A DNA stretch of 64,000 nt from Diphasiastrum complanatum (taxonomy: Eukaryota > Streptophyta > Lycopodiopsida > Lycopodiales > Lycopodiaceae), in the NCBI GenBank assembly GCA_029204225.1, contig CM055107.1, positions 11,541,068 through 11,605,067 of the forward strand, written 5' to 3'. Below are positions 1 to 9,510 of the stretch, in pieces. The first letter of the stretch is position 1. Each line of letters opens with the position of its first letter. The notes under the pieces were generated by a model that worked only from the letters and a program-made list of their open reading frames with translations, did no database searches and was not told the origin of the DNA. Both the position numbers and the translations under genes were made by a program.

Positions 1-183
1 TTTAGCCTTCTTATCAAAACTTTGTTGCTCTTGAACTGTGGGTGGTCTCTCTTCAGTTCCTGCAACTATGTCCATGAGTTCATTCAACTCAAGTAAGGAT
101 TCCATCCTCACTTTCCAGGTAGAGTAGTTTGATGAACTCAACGTATCATTAGTTTCTAACATGATCCCACCATTGGAAGCCAT
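1..183 (-). CDS. copia Gag N-terminus, partial
   Basis: From the ATG at 183 an uninterrupted frame of 61 codons runs off the left edge. It begins MASNGGIML and contains NYSTWKVRMESLLE, the typical start of plant copia Gag (DUF4219/UBN2 type). It matches, nearly residue for residue, the Gag start at 6453 in element B, which supports this ATG over any upstream one. Gag would coat the retrotransposon RNA in cytoplasmic particles. Nothing is broken in the visible part; the zinc knuckle and everything after it lie outside the window. Confidence 0.7.
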   Translation of the reverse strand, partial: MASNGGIMLETNDTLSSSNYSTWKVRMESLLELNELMDIVAGTEERPPTVQEQQSFDKKAK

Positions 184-1304
184 GAATATAATGATTCTTC
201 AACTTTTAGACTCTGTCCTAATGCACCTAGCACTCACTTTTCTCTCAACAAATGATGGCTAAGGAGATCTCAGAAGATCTAGGACCCTAAAACACTTCTA
301 TCTTAAACCTGGCTAGTTTCCAAGCATAGAAAGGAAGATTGAAACACATGCAACACTTTGCACACACTAAGAATGGATTACAAACTCAAACCAACCTAAA
401 CACACTCTTGCTTAAGCTCTCAAACTTTCCAGCAAGTGACCAAATCAAGTTATGATGTGAAGAGTTACTTGCATTCTTAGAAAATACACAAGACTAGCCT
501 GCCAAGAGTACCTAGAATTGAACAAACTTGATCAACATATGATCAACACACTAAGATATTGATTCAACTAGTAGAACCACATGTAATCACACTTCTGAAA
601 GTTTATAAACTCCATCAAGTGATAAGTACAAGCTTTAGAGGTGAAAGAAAGAGCACACTTAGTGAATCACAAGACTAGCTTCACTAGCTTGTCAAATCTT
701 GGTGTTTAGATATAGATCTAAGATCACTTCACATGAGAATGTTCCTCAACCTATTAAGAACCTAGAAACAAATTTGCATAATGGTTAAAACCTTCCAGCA
801 AATGCTCCAATCAAATTACATAAGGAGAGTTACTTACATGCTCAACAAAGTACACCAAAATTTATGCAAAAGATTGTTGACAATCTGTTCACCCAAAAGG
901 GGATCTTTCATCCAAGTGGGAGCTTTGCTCAGCCTTTTGGAGAAATACACAATCACTCAAAGAGTATTTGTCATCCACTTAAAGAGAATGTTCATCCACT
1001 TAAGGAGAGTGTTCATCCACAGAAGTAGAGATTGTCAACAATACATTGAACATAACATTGTTAGTATTAAATATGCACAAGCCTCACAATCAAAAAATGA
1101 TTAGGTGTTATGATCTGATCCAAAATAGCTTCTTCTCAACCTCTGATCTTCAATAGACTTGAAATATTTGATTCACAAGTACAACTCACAAAACAAAGGT
1201 TAGTAAGATTTGATCAATAGTGCAATGCATAATCATGCTAGAACTTGATCAAACATCCAAATATCACCATAAATAAGAATCTTACTAAAAATAACAGCGA
1301 ACTA
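184..1304 (-). other. Untranslated leader of element A
   Basis: This lies between primer site and gag and has no convincing coding frame. It aligns along its length with the leader of element B (6454-7615). It contains diverged internal repeats: a block around 360-480 (TTTCCAGCAAGTGACC, GTTACTTGCATTC) recurs near 790-850 (CTTCCAGCAAATGCTCC, GTTACTTACATGC), and a short unit ATCCACTTAA-GAGA-GTTC repeats near 970-1020. Conservation of a 1.1-kb leader in two copies suggests RNA signals such as packaging or dimerisation, which is inference. Confidence 0.6.
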
Positions 1305-1316
1305 GCTCTGATACCA
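1305..1316 (-). other. Primer binding site of element A
   Basis: The minus strand reads TGGTATCAGAGC directly after the LTR, complementary to the 3' end of initiator-Met tRNA. This is the standard primer of plant copia elements. Confidence 0.9.
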
Positions 1317-1971
1317 TGTGAAAAAAGTGGATCTTGAATGGATCCAAACTCCCAAAATACTTGGCTAAGATCTTTGCACAACAAGCTACAAAAGCTAGAA
1401 ATGGCAAAGCATCCTAATGCTACCTTTGATACACATGAACTTGACAAAGCATTCAAGAGACAGAAAAAACTAATAAAAGGTACTGATGACAGCCAAAAAT
1501 AACAGTAAACAGGGCTCCCAATATTAGCCTACCACTTTTGGAAACCTCTTAGGATCATACACAAAAGCTTGAAGACAATACACAAAGCAATGCTCTCAAT
1601 GGAGGAAGAAACTGTGACAATGATTTATTGATCTCTCTCAACAATACAATAAGTTTCTCCAACCTGTTCTCCACAAATTTCAGCCTAATATAGGTGAGAG
1701 AGATGACTCTCTCTCCTCTCTCTAGAACTTAGGACTCAATTTTAGGGCACCAGTAGCCTAAAATAGCCAATTTTGACCTATATGTCCAAATAACATGATT
1801 TTGGTGTCATTTTGAAGGTCCTGAAGTTTGAGACATCTTCAATATGAAATATATACTAAGGTAAAAGTATCTAGGCCTCTTTCACATGTGTGAAAGGTTA
1901 GATCCAGAACTACATATAAAAATTGCCAATTTAGGCCTCAAATTAGCTAAGAAATATTGACAATTTTCACA
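1317..1971 (-). repeat. 5' LTR of element A
   Basis: It is 655 bp, bounded by TGTGAAAA at 1317 and TTTTCACA at 1971 (terminal inverted repeat, TG...CA). It aligns to the 647-bp LTRs of element B with many differences. It carries the near-palindrome TTTCACATGTGTGAAA at 1880-1895, about 76 bp from the LTR start, at the same place as in B. The GA/CT-rich stretch near 1690-1725 matches the promoter-proximal stretch of B. Confidence 0.88.
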
Positions 1972-2713
1972 CTCTGTTTTTGGTCACCACCCTACTAGAC
2001 AAGCCGAACTCCAAAGCATCACCTGCTCCACCTAGCTCTCCCTGGCTATGTGCCACCCGACACCATGCCAACACAAGTCTGTCCTAAGTCGCTGCTCATG
2101 AGATCCCGAGACCACTGCCTCCATGATCGTACTGAGGTATATGGCTCTGAGTGACTCCCTCTAGGCTTATCCCTGATTTCACCACCTGAGAATCTGCACC
2201 ATAGAAATTCCAACACCTGTGCCAAGCCTAGACTCCTGCAAATACAGCCAACTACATTGATTCTATAGATAGCCTATCCACGTCCGTAATGGTAGATGTC
2301 TCTCCATTGATGCCAATGCCAATGACTGGTGCCCTACTGTAATGCCAACCTGCAGATCACATCACACAATCACCATAGCCACTCCTCACAAGATCTCATT
2401 GATGGCACAACAAAAGTTATGTATATTACAAAGAACACTATACATATAGGAAATCCCTAACTGCATGAACGAAGATGTGTCCTAAAATTGGCCTATCCCC
2501 TGCCAAACTAGAACAAGGCCCAATATGGCCTAAATAACTAACAAACCTGAGACATGCCCTTGAGTATAGCATAGTGAAACCAAAATCACTATATAGGCTA
2601 ATTTTCCTATGTGTAGCTACCCGACTAATCCAAGTTGTCGTCTATGAGATCAATGTCCGATCAATATATCCTAACGGGTCACGTCCCGAACACAACTAAA
2701 TACAGCAAATCTA
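1972..2713. other. Spacer between elements A and B, no gene seen
   Basis: This is about 740 bp of flanking DNA between the 5' LTR of A and the target duplication of B. I see no long open frame, RNA gene or repeat structure. Confidence 0.5.
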
Positions 2714-2718
2714 ATTAA
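2714..2718. repeat. Target-site duplication ATTAA, left copy (element B)
   Basis: ATTAA sits directly outside the 3' LTR and is repeated at 8275-8279 outside the 5' LTR. Five bases is the usual duplication for copia integration. Confidence 0.92.
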
Positions 2719-3365
2719 TGTGAAAAATACAGATCCTAAGTGGATCTAAACTCCAAGATCATTGGCTTGAATGCTTGCACTCCAAACTACATAAGCTAGG
2801 AATTGGCAACACATTCTATGCTACCTAGAATGCAAAGAACTTGATCAAAAAGCATTTATCACAAATGGAAACTTCCATAAATATCAAGTGCGGCCCAAAA
2901 TAGCATTATACAGTCCATAATACATCAGCCTACCACTTTTGGAAAGCACCTAAGATCATACACACAAAGCTTGAACTCAATCACTACACAATGCCAACAA
3001 TGGAAGGAGAACCCAATAGAAAAATCTCTCATTAAGCAAATGAATACAATGGATTTGCTCCAACCTGTTTCTCCACGGCCTACCTGCTATATATAGCTGA
3101 GAGAGATGACTCTCTCTCCTCTCTCTAGACCCTCCTTACCTAAAATATGCCCTATATAGGTAAAATTGGCATATATGTCCAAAATACATGAAAATGGACT
3201 CATTTCGAAGGTCTTGAAGTTTGACACTTCTTCATACTGAAAAAATACACTTACTAAAAATATCTAGACCTGTTTCACACGTGTGAAAAGTCAGATCCTA
3301 AACTATGTGCCATTTTTAGCAATTTTGGCCTAAAACTAGACAAGGAAATGTTGACAATTTTCACA
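2719..3365 (-). repeat. 3' LTR of element B
   Basis: It is 647 bp and starts and ends with the inverted repeat TGTGAAAA/TTTTCACA. A perfect 16-bp palindrome TTTCACACGTGTGAAA lies at 3273-3288, and a TATATATA box at 3088-3095. It is nearly identical to 7628-8274. Confidence 0.95.
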
Positions 3366-3375
3366 CTCCCTCTTC
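3366..3375 (-). other. Polypurine tract of element B
   Basis: The minus strand reads GAAGAGGGAG immediately before the 3' LTR. It would prime plus-strand DNA synthesis. The stop codon of the long frame (3379-3381) lies only three bases before it. Confidence 0.88.
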
Positions 3376-3378
3376 AAC

Positions 3379-6300
3379 TTAACTTGCTAGTTTTACAACA
3401 CTACTTTGTTCCAACTTAAGAATGATCTCCATCATCAGAATAGATCTCTTCTCAAGGATCCTAATATGTACAAAATAGGACACAACATAATTGATATAGA
3501 TAATAGTGTCCATATAGGATGCTTCACTATTTCTTACATCAATTTTACATAGAATCATAAAAATGGTACATGTAAAAGAACATAGAATCTCAATTAATGA
3601 ATTCCTCCATGTATCCATCTCTGGTTTCTCTGTAAAATAGCAGCAAACAAGTTGTAAATGAAAGTGATCAACAAGTGTTTGCATGCCTCCTCCACATTTC
3701 ACTATACATATAGTGAATGCAACATGTATCTCCATGAATGAACTTCCATCACCACCTTGCCTTTGTAGATCTTCAATCCATGAAAGCCTTTGAGTGAATG
3801 AATGCCAAAAAGATGTGTTCCCTACTCCATTTGAATGACCCAAACCTGAACTTGAAATACTTGAAGTACCTCCACAAGATTTGCACACAACGCTTGATCC
3901 TACAATGTCAACAAGTTGCCAATTTGCCAACACTAGAATACTAGATCTTGAACTTTGTTCAAAAGAAAACATATTGACCACTTCAATACCTTTCAAGATC
4001 TGAATGAATTCATGTACTTGATCATACAAACCATCAATGATAACTATTCCATCTCCAAGATCCAAAGGATGCAAAACTATGGAACTAGTTTTATTGAAAT
4101 TTGACAATTTCAACACATTGACATAACAATGTTCATACATGAGATTAGGCAAGTGAGGTAGAGTAAGAAGACACTTCCTTGCAGCTCCAAAGACCTTACT
4201 TGAACCTTCAAGAACCTGTAAAAACAGATCCAAAATGCCTTGACCATTTGTCTCTTCTTTGATGCTTTTCACTAGTTTCGAATTGCCACTTGTCTCTTGG
4301 TGTTGATGAAGCAATCCAAGATCAACCTCTTGATCTTCCAATAAGACATCAAAGATCTTGCATATGTGAACATCTTCAGATCTGAAACTCTGAAGATACT
4401 CCCTCTCAAACACATGATTAAGATCCCACAAGATCTCATCAATGCTCAAATTTGACCCTTCACTATAGTTAGTGAAAACAATGCCACCATCATAAACCAA
4501 AAGATAGATTCCAACATTTCCATTTAACATGAAGTAGAGTAGGTGAAGATGAGTATCAAACCTAATCAAAACAGCCCTCTTGAGTTCATAACAAACCTCA
4601 ATAAGCTCACCAATGATATCTCCCTTGCCTTGAAGAAGTTGCCACTTGAGTTGCTCCATGTAGTCTTCTTCAACCAACCTTTTTCCATCTTGACCATGAA
4701 TGAACAATCCACCACAATCATAGAATGCTTTGAGTTGATGAAGAGATGTTAGATCCATGCTTTGGATCTTCCCAAGAACCACTCTTCCATTGCCCTTTCC
4801 TTCACAAGACTCCCTCTTAATGCTAGCACCACAAAAGTTAGAAACCTCCCTCTTGATAGTTGCACCATAAGAAGTAGAAGACTCTTGAATATTAGAAGCC
4901 AAGAAAAGAATCCTTAGTACCTTCAACATAAGAGTGATTGAAGTACTCTCTCTTTTCAAACATGAACTTCTACTCAATGATTTAGGTAATGAGTCATATG
5001 ATAATGATTCTTCCTCACTATCGTTCATAAAAACATCATTCAAAGTACATCCTACTTTGAACACTTCACATACTTCTCTTCCTTTTGACTTGTGATCTCC
5101 CTCACCAAGTCTCATGATAGAAACCTTTGATCTACTCTTTTTATGAAGAAATGTGACACCACTTGTTGCACAAATGACTTTATCACAAAAAGATGTAAAA
5201 GAACCATTTCCTTCAAGCATGCTCAAAGCACCATCATCTTTTCCCACATGATTACATACATCAATATGAAAAGAATTAGAAGAACAACCATCTTCTTGCA
5301 AAGAATGACACTTAGCATCTCCATCTTTTTCCATATGAACAAACAAGTCATTAGCAACAATCACTTCCAAAGAAGAATCTTCATCAACTCCATTGATGAA
5401 GTTAGCTCCTTCCTTACCTTTTCCATTTTTGCACTTGCCATCTAGCACCATTGAAGAACCAACAAGCCTTGGAAGTCCATGAGTAGAAGAGTACAAACAT
5501 GATGCTAATTTAGCTCCACATGACTCCATTTGACTAGTAGGTAGCACTAGTCCATCTTCAAGATCCAATGGATCCAAAAAATTGACCATAGATTCACCAA
5601 AGCTTGCCAAGTTAGCACAACAATTATCATCTCCAAGAAGTACATTAGATCTCAACCTAGATCTAGCATTTTGTTTCTTATGGCATTCATTTGCAAAATG
5701 TCCTTTCACTCCACAATAAAAACATTTGAACTTGGACTTATCTTGCTTCCTACTTTGCAAAGAAGAAGAATGCTTTCCATGCTCCAAACTACCTTGCTTG
5801 GACCACTTGCCTTTGAACTTGCCCTTTGTGAAAAGAGCTTCTTCATCTCCACCTTGTGTTGATGCACCACCACCTTTGGCTTGCAACCTATGCTCTTCAG
5901 CCACCAAGATCTCTTGCAAGTCATTGACACTTGGCAAGGACTTTTGTATAGCAAAGCATTGTACAAGGTTAGAATGTTCATCAAGCAAACCATTCAACAT
6001 GACTTGAACTAGTTCCCCATCCTTTATGCTTTCATCTATGCATGCTAGATCATCATTCAAGGATTTAACCTTCAAGACAAATGAATGTGCACTCTCTCCC
6101 TCTCTTTGACAACTTTGGAAGATTTGCCTTCTTAGGGTGAGAACCCTAGATGTGGATTTGGACTCATAGATCTTCTTCAAAGCATTCCATGCTTCACTTG
6201 AAGAAGTACATTTACCAACTTCTTTAAGAAGTTCATTGGTAACATTCATCTTTATGATATGTAAGGCTCTTTTAGCCCTTCTATCAAAATTTAGTTGCTC

Positions 6301-6453
6301 TTGAAGAATTAGAGGTCTTTCTTCAATTCCCACAACTATATCCATTAGCTCATTCAACTCTAGTAAAGACTCCATCCTCACTTTCCAAGTTGAATAGTTT
6401 GTAGAGTTTAACCTCTCTTTAGCTTCCAACATGATTCCACCATTGGATGTCAT
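3379..6453 (-). CDS. Gag fused to a decayed but open Pol relic (1,024 aa)
   Basis: The start at 6453 (MTSNGGIMLE) is chosen because it aligns with Gag of element A; the frame also stays open 22 codons further upstream. Residues about 15-190 form a copia Gag (UBN2) domain with NYSTWKVRMESLLE and LTLRRQIFQSC. A CCHC zinc knuckle, CFYCGVKGHFANEC, follows at about 240-256. There is no protease DSGA motif; the knuckle runs straight into a region that in element C follows the protease. About residues 590-670 read as a decayed copia reverse transcriptase: EEDYMEQ for EEEIYMEQ, VCYELKRA for LYGLKQA, and YLLVYDGGIVFT where YVDDI is expected. LMYEHCYVNVLKLSNF near 770 resembles the LMY...YVVNVLSRF block that precedes RNase H. 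There are no stops or frameshifts up to the polypurine tract. Gag is probably functional, the rest cannot catalyse; a role for the long tail is unknown. Confidence 0.75.
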   Translation of the reverse strand: MTSNGGIMLEAKERLNSTNYSTWKVRMESLLELNELMDIVVGIEERPLILQEQLNFDRRAKRALHIIKMNVTNELLKEVGKCTSSSEAWNALKKIYESKSTSRVLTLRRQIFQSCQREGESAHSFVLKVKSLNDDLACIDESIKDGELVQVMLNGLLDEHSNLVQCFAIQKSLPSVNDLQEILVAEEHRLQAKGGGASTQGGDEEALFTKGKFKGKWSKQGSLEHGKHSSSLQSRKQDKSKFKCFYCGVKGHFANECHKKQNARSRLRSNVLLGDDNCCANLASFGESMVNFLDPLDLEDGLVLPTSQMESCGAKLASCLYSSTHGLPRLVGSSMVLDGKCKNGKGKEGANFINGVDEDSSLEVIVANDLFVHMEKDGDAKCHSLQEDGCSSNSFHIDVCNHVGKDDGALSMLEGNGSFTSFCDKVICATSGVTFLHKKSRSKVSIMRLGEGDHKSKGREVCEVFKVGCTLNDVFMNDSEEESLSYDSLPKSLSRSSCLKRESTSITLMLKVLRILFLASNIQESSTSYGATIKREVSNFCGASIKRESCEGKGNGRVVLGKIQSMDLTSLHQLKAFYDCGGLFIHGQDGKRLVEEDYMEQLKWQLLQGKGDIIGELIEVCYELKRAVLIRFDTHLHLLYFMLNGNVGIYLLVYDGGIVFTNYSEGSNLSIDEILWDLNHVFEREYLQSFRSEDVHICKIFDVLLEDQEVDLGLLHQHQETSGNSKLVKSIKEETNGQGILDLFLQVLEGSSKVFGAARKCLLTLPHLPNLMYEHCYVNVLKLSNFNKTSSIVLHPLDLGDGIVIIDGLYDQVHEFIQILKGIEVVNMFSFEQSSRSSILVLANWQLVDIVGSSVVCKSCGGTSSISSSGLGHSNGVGNTSFWHSFTQRLSWIEDLQRQGGDGSSFMEIHVAFTICIVKCGGGMQTLVDHFHLQLVCCYFTEKPEMDTWRNSLIEILCSFTCTIFMILCKIDVRNSEASYMDTIIYINYVVSYFVHIRILEKRSILMMEIILKLEQSSVVKLAS

Positions 6454-7615
6454 GATGCTAATATCTTCTTGTGTCCTTAGGCTCTGTTCTAATGCACCTA
6501 GCACTCTCCTTTCTCTCAATAAATGAAGAAGGAGAAGATCTTAAAAGATTTAGAACCCTAAATGACCTCTATCTTGAAACTATTTGGCTTTCAAGCATAG
6601 AAAGGAAGATTGAAACACATGCAACACTTTGCACACACTAAGAATGGATTACAAACTCAAACCAACCTGAACACACTCTTGCTTAAGCTCTCAAACTTTC
6701 CAGCAAGTGACCAAATCAAGTTATGGTGTGAAGAGTTACTTGCATTCTTAGAAAATACCCAAAACTAGGATGCCAAAATTACCTAGTAATGAACAAACTT
6801 GATCAACATATGATCACCACACCAAGATATTGATTCAACATGTAAAACCACATGTAAACCACACTTCTAAAAGTTTATAAACTCCAGCAAGTGATAAATA
6901 CAAGATTTAGAGGTGAATGAATGAGCACACTTAGTGAATCACAAGACTAGCTTCACTATCTTGTCAAAATTTGGTGTTTAGATGTAGATCTAAGATCACT
7001 TCACATGAGAATGTTCCTCAACCTGTTAAGAACCTGAAAACACACTTGCATAATGGTTAACACCTTCCAGCAAATGCTCCAATCAAATTACATAAGGAGA
7101 GTTACTTACATGCTCAACAAAGTACACCAAAAATTATGCCAAAATTGATGACAATCTTTACAATATGCTCTTCACAATGGAGCTTACAATATGTTCACCC
7201 AAAAAAGGGGATCTTTCATCCAAATGGGAGCTTTGCTCAGCCTTTAGGAGAATTACAACTCACTCAAAAGAGCATTTGTCATCCACTTAAGGAGAAGTTT
7301 CATCCACTTAAGGAGAGTGTTCATCCAAGAATGGAGATTGTCAACAATAGGATTGAAAAGAACATTGTTAGTATTGAATATGCACAAGCCTCACAATCAA
7401 CAAATGATTAGGTGTTATGATCTGATCCAAAATAGTTTCTTTTCAGCCTCTGATCTTCAATAGACCTGAAATATGCTTTTGATCCACAAGTTCAACTCAC
7501 AAAACAAAGGTTAGTAAGATTTGATCAACAAAGCAATGCAAAATCATGCTAGAACTTGATCAAACATCCAAATATCACCAAAAATGGAATACTTACTATG
7601 AATAGAAGCCAACCA
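6454..7615 (-). other. Untranslated leader of element B
   Basis: These 1,162 bp lie between primer site and gag, with no convincing gene, and are similar throughout to 184-1304. Short reading frames such as 7136-7411 are not shared intact with element A and are not called. Confidence 0.6.
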
Positions 7616-7627
7616 GCTCTGATACCA
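7616..7627 (-). other. Primer binding site of element B
   Basis: The minus strand reads TGGTATCAGAGC, directly abutting the LTR end at 7628, complementary to initiator-Met tRNA. Confidence 0.95.
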
Positions 7628-8274
7628 TGTGAAAAATACAGATCCTAAGTGGATCTAAACTCCAAGATCATTGGCTTGAATGCTTGCACTCCAAACTACA
7701 TAAGCTAGGAATTGGCAACACATTCTATGCTACCTAGAATGCAAAGAACTTGATCAAAAAGCATTTATCACAAATGGAAACTTCCATAAACATCAAGTGC
7801 GGCCCAAAATAGCATTATACAGTCCATAATACATCAGCCTACCACTTTTGGAAAGCACCTAAGATCATACACACAAAGCTTGAACTCAATCACTACACAA
7901 TGCCAACAATGGAAGGAGAACCCAATAGAAAAATCTCTCATTAAGCAAATGAATACAATGGATCTGCTCCAACCTGTTTCTCCACGGCCTACCTGCTATA
8001 TATAGCTGAGAGAGATGACTCTCTCTCCTCTCTCTAGACCCTCCTTACCTAAAATATGCCCTATATAGGTAAAATTGGCATATATGTCCAAAATACATGA
8101 AAATGGACTCATTTCGAAGGTCTTGAAGTTTGACACTTCTTCATACTGAAAAAATACACTTACTAAAAATATCTAGACCTGTTTCACACGTGTGAAAAGT
8201 CAGATCCTAAACTATGTGCCATTTTTAGCAATTTTGGCCTAAAACTAGACAAGGAAATGTTGACAATTTTCACA
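7628..8274 (-). repeat. 5' LTR of element B
   Basis: It is 647 bp, TG...CA, and nearly identical to 2719-3365. In transcription direction it has the 16-bp palindrome (8182-8197), a GAGAGAG-ATGA-CTCTCTC inverted repeat (8008-8025), then TATATATA (7997-8004). That gives a U3 of about 270-300 bp. Confidence 0.95.
7997..8004 (-). promoter_or_regulatory. TATA box in the 5' LTR of element B
   Basis: TATATATA lies about 270 bp from the LTR start, preceded by a GA/CT inverted repeat. Transcription would start some 30 bp further on, near 7965, giving a transcript through the leader and gag frame. The start site is inferred. Confidence 0.6.
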
Positions 8275-8279
8275 ATTAA
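8275..8279. repeat. Target-site duplication ATTAA, right copy (element B)
   Basis: Matches 2714-2718. Confidence 0.92.
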
Positions 8280-8580
8280 TTGTACACTAATTACAATATC
8301 ACATTTAGAGCTTACATAAATGTATATCAGATTAACTCTGATTTCTAACTGGGAGTGCATCCCATCTTTTGACATCAAACTTGTGAGTGCTTCATCACTA
8401 GATAGAGGCAAGATCTAGATTTAAGTTGATTGATTCTTTGTTGTGAGCAAGATCTCACATATTTTGTTGCAAGATTTCAATAGGTTGGATCAAAATTTCA
8501 ATTTAGATCCTAGGTTGAGAGAGTCGCAACACATTCAATTCCATTTTTTTGTCATTACTAGAAAATTTCTCAAAGAGAAC

Positions 8581-8841
8581 ATGACATCCATGGGTTCATA
8601 TGTCTTCGAACATGGTCATGAGAGGTTAACATCTTCCAACTATGCTATTTGAAAAATAAGAATGAAATCATTATTGGTTCTTCAAGATGTAATGGACATT
8701 GTGTTAGGAATTGAAGTAGAAACTGAAGGTTTTAATGATGCAACTCAAACATTCAAGAAGAGATCCAAAATTGCTCTTCATTTTATCAAAATGAATGTGT
8801 CCAATGAAGTGTTAAGAGAAAATAGTTCTTGGCTTCAATAA
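8581..8841 (+). pseudogene. copia gag fragment
   Basis: Reading from the ATG at 8581, the frame gives LTSSNYAI, then a stop, then KIRMKSLLVLQDVMDIVLGIE and RSKIALHFIKMNVSNEVLRE. This matches Gag residues about 10-95 of element B (NYSTWKVRMESLLELNELMDIVVGIE; RALHIIKMNVTNELLKE). The in-frame TGA replaces the conserved Trp. After 8841 the similarity ends. It lies on the opposite strand to A, B and C. 8280-8580, just upstream, shows no LTR or primer site that I can recognise. Confidence 0.75.
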
Positions 8842-8858
8842 AACATAAAAGATAGTTG

Positions 8859-9124
8859 TTGTCCAATGATAGACAAATGGCTCTCTTTCATAATGATAAA
8901 GAATGTGTTATAAGGTTGGTTTGGGTTGTTGTCCAACGATGGCATGCTCCTTTAACCTTCTCATACTTTGCAAGTAACCTCCTACTGTCCATCGCTGGAC
9001 AGTAGGATCATCTACTTTTTTTACACTGATAGTTTATGAGATTCTTAGGCTTGTTGTCCAATGATGGACATTGCTGATACTCTTTTATGTACATACCTTC
9101 TACTATCCAGCAATGGATGGAAGG
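8859..9124. repeat. Cluster of five small TCCA/TGGA hairpins
   Basis: Five short inverted repeats share the core GTCCA-N4-TGGAC: 8859-8876, about 8930-8944, 8981-9006, 9055-9070 and about 9096-9124. The best is 8981-9006, CCTACTGTCCA, loop TCGC, then TGGACAGTAGG: a perfect 11-bp stem with a 4-base loop. Spacing is roughly 50-75 bp. The rest of 8842-9510 shows no gene. Confidence 0.6.
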
Positions 9125-9510
9125 ATACGTTATGGCTCACAGCTAATAATCTTTGATCTTACAATGAAATGATATTCTGAATTGTCCCTTTATGCTTTCT
9201 GTCTCGTGATACTAAACTGTTATCAATGCATGTGATAATGTAGCATCTTCTTATCACTTCGGCCTCTTTCTATCTACGGTTTAGTTCATACTTGAACCAA
9301 GCACTATCTATCTCAAATAAAAGGTATGTCACTGACTGAAACTTTATAAAGCAAGCAACCTAGCAAACTCCGTATACATAGTTTAGACATTTTTTATAAC
9401 TCTTTACCGCAACTATGGACTAAAAAAGACTAATTTTCTATTGTTATGATCTAAAGAGAAAGGATTCCTTCATGAAAACAACAAATGGCAGCCTCTCAAG
9501 ATGCCACATT
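9125..9510. other. Spacer, no gene seen
   Basis: Between the hairpin cluster and the LTR of element C there is no open frame or repeat that I can support. Confidence 0.45.

Larger units (their letters stand above)
1..1971 (-). mobile_element. Element A: Ty1/copia LTR retrotransposon, 5' part only
   Basis: On the minus strand the order is 5' LTR (1317-1971), primer binding site (1305-1316), a 1.1-kb untranslated leader and the start of gag (183 downward). The element leaves the window at base 1, so its pol region, 3' LTR and target duplication cannot be seen. It is the same family as the complete element at 2719-8274: LTR, leader and Gag all align to it, but clearly less than identically, so it is a separate subfamily copy in the same orientation. 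Autonomy cannot be judged. Confidence 0.85.
2719..8274 (-). mobile_element. Element B: complete, young, non-autonomous copia-type LTR retrotransposon
   Basis: The 5,556-bp element lies on the minus strand with 647-bp LTRs at both ends, ATTAA duplications, primer site adjacent to the 5' LTR, polypurine tract adjacent to the 3' LTR, a 1.16-kb leader and one 1,024-codon frame. By eye the LTRs differ at only two positions (C/T near 2882/7791 and T/C near 3054/7963), so insertion is recent. The frame lacks a protease active site and an intact reverse transcriptase, so mobilisation in trans by a related autonomous copia element is inferred. It sits 741 bp from element A, in the same orientation. 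Confidence 0.93.

Noticed and set aside
781-1104. 107-codon frame in the leader of element A (and 7136-7411 in B)
   Set aside because: The corresponding frames are not conserved in length or reading between the two leaders.
5143-5445. Plus-strand frames inside element B (4543-4752, 5143-5445, 5726-6007)
   Set aside because: Shadows on the opposite strand of the 1,024-codon frame.
3379-6453. B tail as a captured host gene
   Set aside because: The order EEDYMEQ, CYELKRA, YDGG and LMY...NVLKLSNF follows copia RT to RNase H, so decayed pol explains it better than gene capture.
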